From contig OU452211.1 in the NCBI GenBank assembly GCA_911728435.2, positions 12,320,428-12,384,427 on the forward strand: 64,000 nt of DNA, written 5' to 3'. This DNA is from Apoderus coryli (taxonomy: Eukaryota; Arthropoda; Insecta; Coleoptera; Attelabidae). Both the position numbers and the translations under genes were made by a program. The notes under the pieces were generated by a model. That model worked only from the letters and a program-made list of their open reading frames with translations. It had not been told where the DNA came from and searched no databases. Below are positions 62,691 to 64,000 of the stretch, piece by piece (within the stretch, counting starts at the first letter, position 1; each line of letters starts with the position of its first letter).

Positions 62691-64000
62691 AGTAATCTTA
62701 TATGATTCAATATGGTTTGGGTTTATTTGGATATACATATAAAACACATCAATGGAATTGTATTGGTCTCTATAAGTTTTAAATATGATTAGATCTAATA
62801 TGGCATTACAGATTCAAAACAAAGTGGGTTTTATACGGATTTAATAGGTTAAAATGAATAGTGTTTAATATGGAATTACTGAATAAAAATTACCATAAAA
62901 CGAATTGGTTTCAATATGGATTAATAAGAAATTCTTTATTTGGGAATTGTTGGTTTCAATAAGGCATTCCAAATCAAATGTTTAATTTGGTTTTATCAGT
63001 TTGAATTAGTTTTTATGCGGCATAAAACTGCTTATTTCAATTGCGTTTAATATGGAAGTACTGAATAAAAATTACCATGGAACGAATTGGTTTCAATATG
63101 GATTAATAAGAAATTCTTTATTTGGAATTTATTGGTTTCAATAAGGTATTCCAAATCAAATGTTTAATTTGGTTTTATCAGTTTGAATTCGTTTTTATGC
63201 GGCATAAAACTGCTTATTTCAATTGCGTTTAATATGGAAGTACTGAATAAAAATTACCATGGAACGAATTGGTTTCAATATGGATTAATAAGAAATTCTT
63301 TATTTGGAATTTATTAGTTTCAATAAGGTATTCCAAATCAAATGTTTAATTTGGTTTTATCAGTTTGAATTAGTTTTTATGCGGCATAAAACTGCTTATT
63401 TCAATTGCGTTTAATATGGAAGTACTGAATAAAAATTACCATGGAACGAATTGGTTTCAATATGGATTAATAAGAAATTCTTTATTTGGAATTTATTGGT
63501 TTCAATAAGGTATTCCAAATCAAATGTTTAATTTGGTTTTATCAGTTTGAATTAGTTTTTATGCGGCATAAAACTGCTTATTTCAATTGCGTTTAATATG
63601 GAAGTACTGAATAAAAATTACCATGGAACGAATTGGTTTCAATATGGATTAATAAGAAATTCTTTATTTGGAATTTATTGGTTTCAATAAGGTATTCCAA
63701 ATCAAATGTTTAATTTGGTTTTATCAGTTTGAATTCGTTTTTATGCGGCATAAAACTGCTTATTTCAATTGCGTTTAATATGGAAGTACTGAATAAAAAT
63801 TACCATGGAACGAATTGGTTTCAATATGGATTAATAAGAAATTCTTTATTTGGAATTTATTGGTTTCAATAAGGTATTCCAAATCAAATGTTTAATTTGG
63901 TTTTATCAGTTTGAATTAGTTTTTATGCGGCATAAAACTGCTTATTTCAATTGCGTTTAATATGGAAGTACTAAATTAAAATTACCATGGAACGAATTGG
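62690..64000. repeat. 182-bp satellite array, continuing beyond the window
   Basis: The word TTACCATGGAACGAATTGG recurs at a constant 182-bp step: its ACCAT starts at 62892 (variant), 63074, 63256, 63438, 63620, 63802 and 63984. Copies from 63000 on differ by only a few bases. The first ~200 bp (about 62690-62890) is a degenerate unit, so the left edge of the array is seen. TTTCAATATGG and TTTCAATAAGG words recur inside each unit, suggesting an older shorter period. No coding frame. Confidence 0.95.

Noticed and set aside
1..64000. tRNA, rRNA and spliceosomal RNA genes
   Set aside because: I looked for tRNA B-box-like GGTTCGAATC words and conserved rRNA blocks and saw none; a covariance search would be needed to exclude diverged ones.

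Overview
The window is eukaryotic and almost certainly from an insect; a beetle is my best but weakly supported guess. The evidence is strong A+T richness, spliced genes with short GT-AG introns, insect-type retroelements (copia, BEL/Pao, Penelope-like, jockey-like LINEs), a mariner element, Helentron-like repeats and a small heat-shock protein of the insect l(2)efl type. Well over half of the window is transposable-element DNA, much of it nested. Only two probable host-type genes are visible: a two-exon small heat-shock protein (56583-57220, minus) and a short spliced THAP zinc-finger gene (47240-47585, plus). The THAP gene may itself be mobile DNA, because imperfect inverted repeats flank it.

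Layout. 1-1050: end of a TIR element ('Y'), cut by the window edge. 1660-2510: decayed LINE. 3161-15179: three Helentron-like (HINE) copies, one plus and two minus. A 20-bp minisatellite with embedded perfect hairpins lies between the first two, and a mariner element interrupts the third. 15253-18336: a TACAGGG-type MITE split by a 2.7-kb DNA transposon whose broken transposase looks like the DUF7869 class, with an array of a 14-bp motif around it. 18353-19715: MITE and transposase fragments. 19716-25468: a Penelope-like inverted-repeat pair containing element Y (TA duplication), which contains a second DUF7869-type transposon (AAAT duplication). 27759-32153: intact copia element. 33113-39566: intact BEL/Pao element. 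Each has LTRs with no difference seen by eye. 42045-45014: 5'-truncated Penelope-like element with GIY-YIG endonuclease, then an inverted pair of its terminal repeats. 46240-48330: secreted-like ORF and the THAP gene. 49083-52633: two foldback transposons side by side, each with its own 9-bp duplication, the first carrying two MITEs and a LINE. 53273-53990: tail-to-tail LINE palindrome. 56583-57390: small heat-shock gene and promoter. 57478-61695: TIR element carrying two LINE insertions. About 62690 to the window end: 182-bp satellite array.

The genes do not form a pathway; the content is a record of successive insertions. The order can be read because several insertions have an uninterrupted paralogous 'empty site' in the same window. 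The most novel-looking material is the pair of DUF7869-type transposons (15310-18023 and 22181-24799), each with its own terminal repeats and its own family of repeated subterminal motifs, followed by the adjacent foldback elements and the hammerhead-like motifs of the Penelope-type repeats. All family names rest on motif recognition by eye; no search was run.
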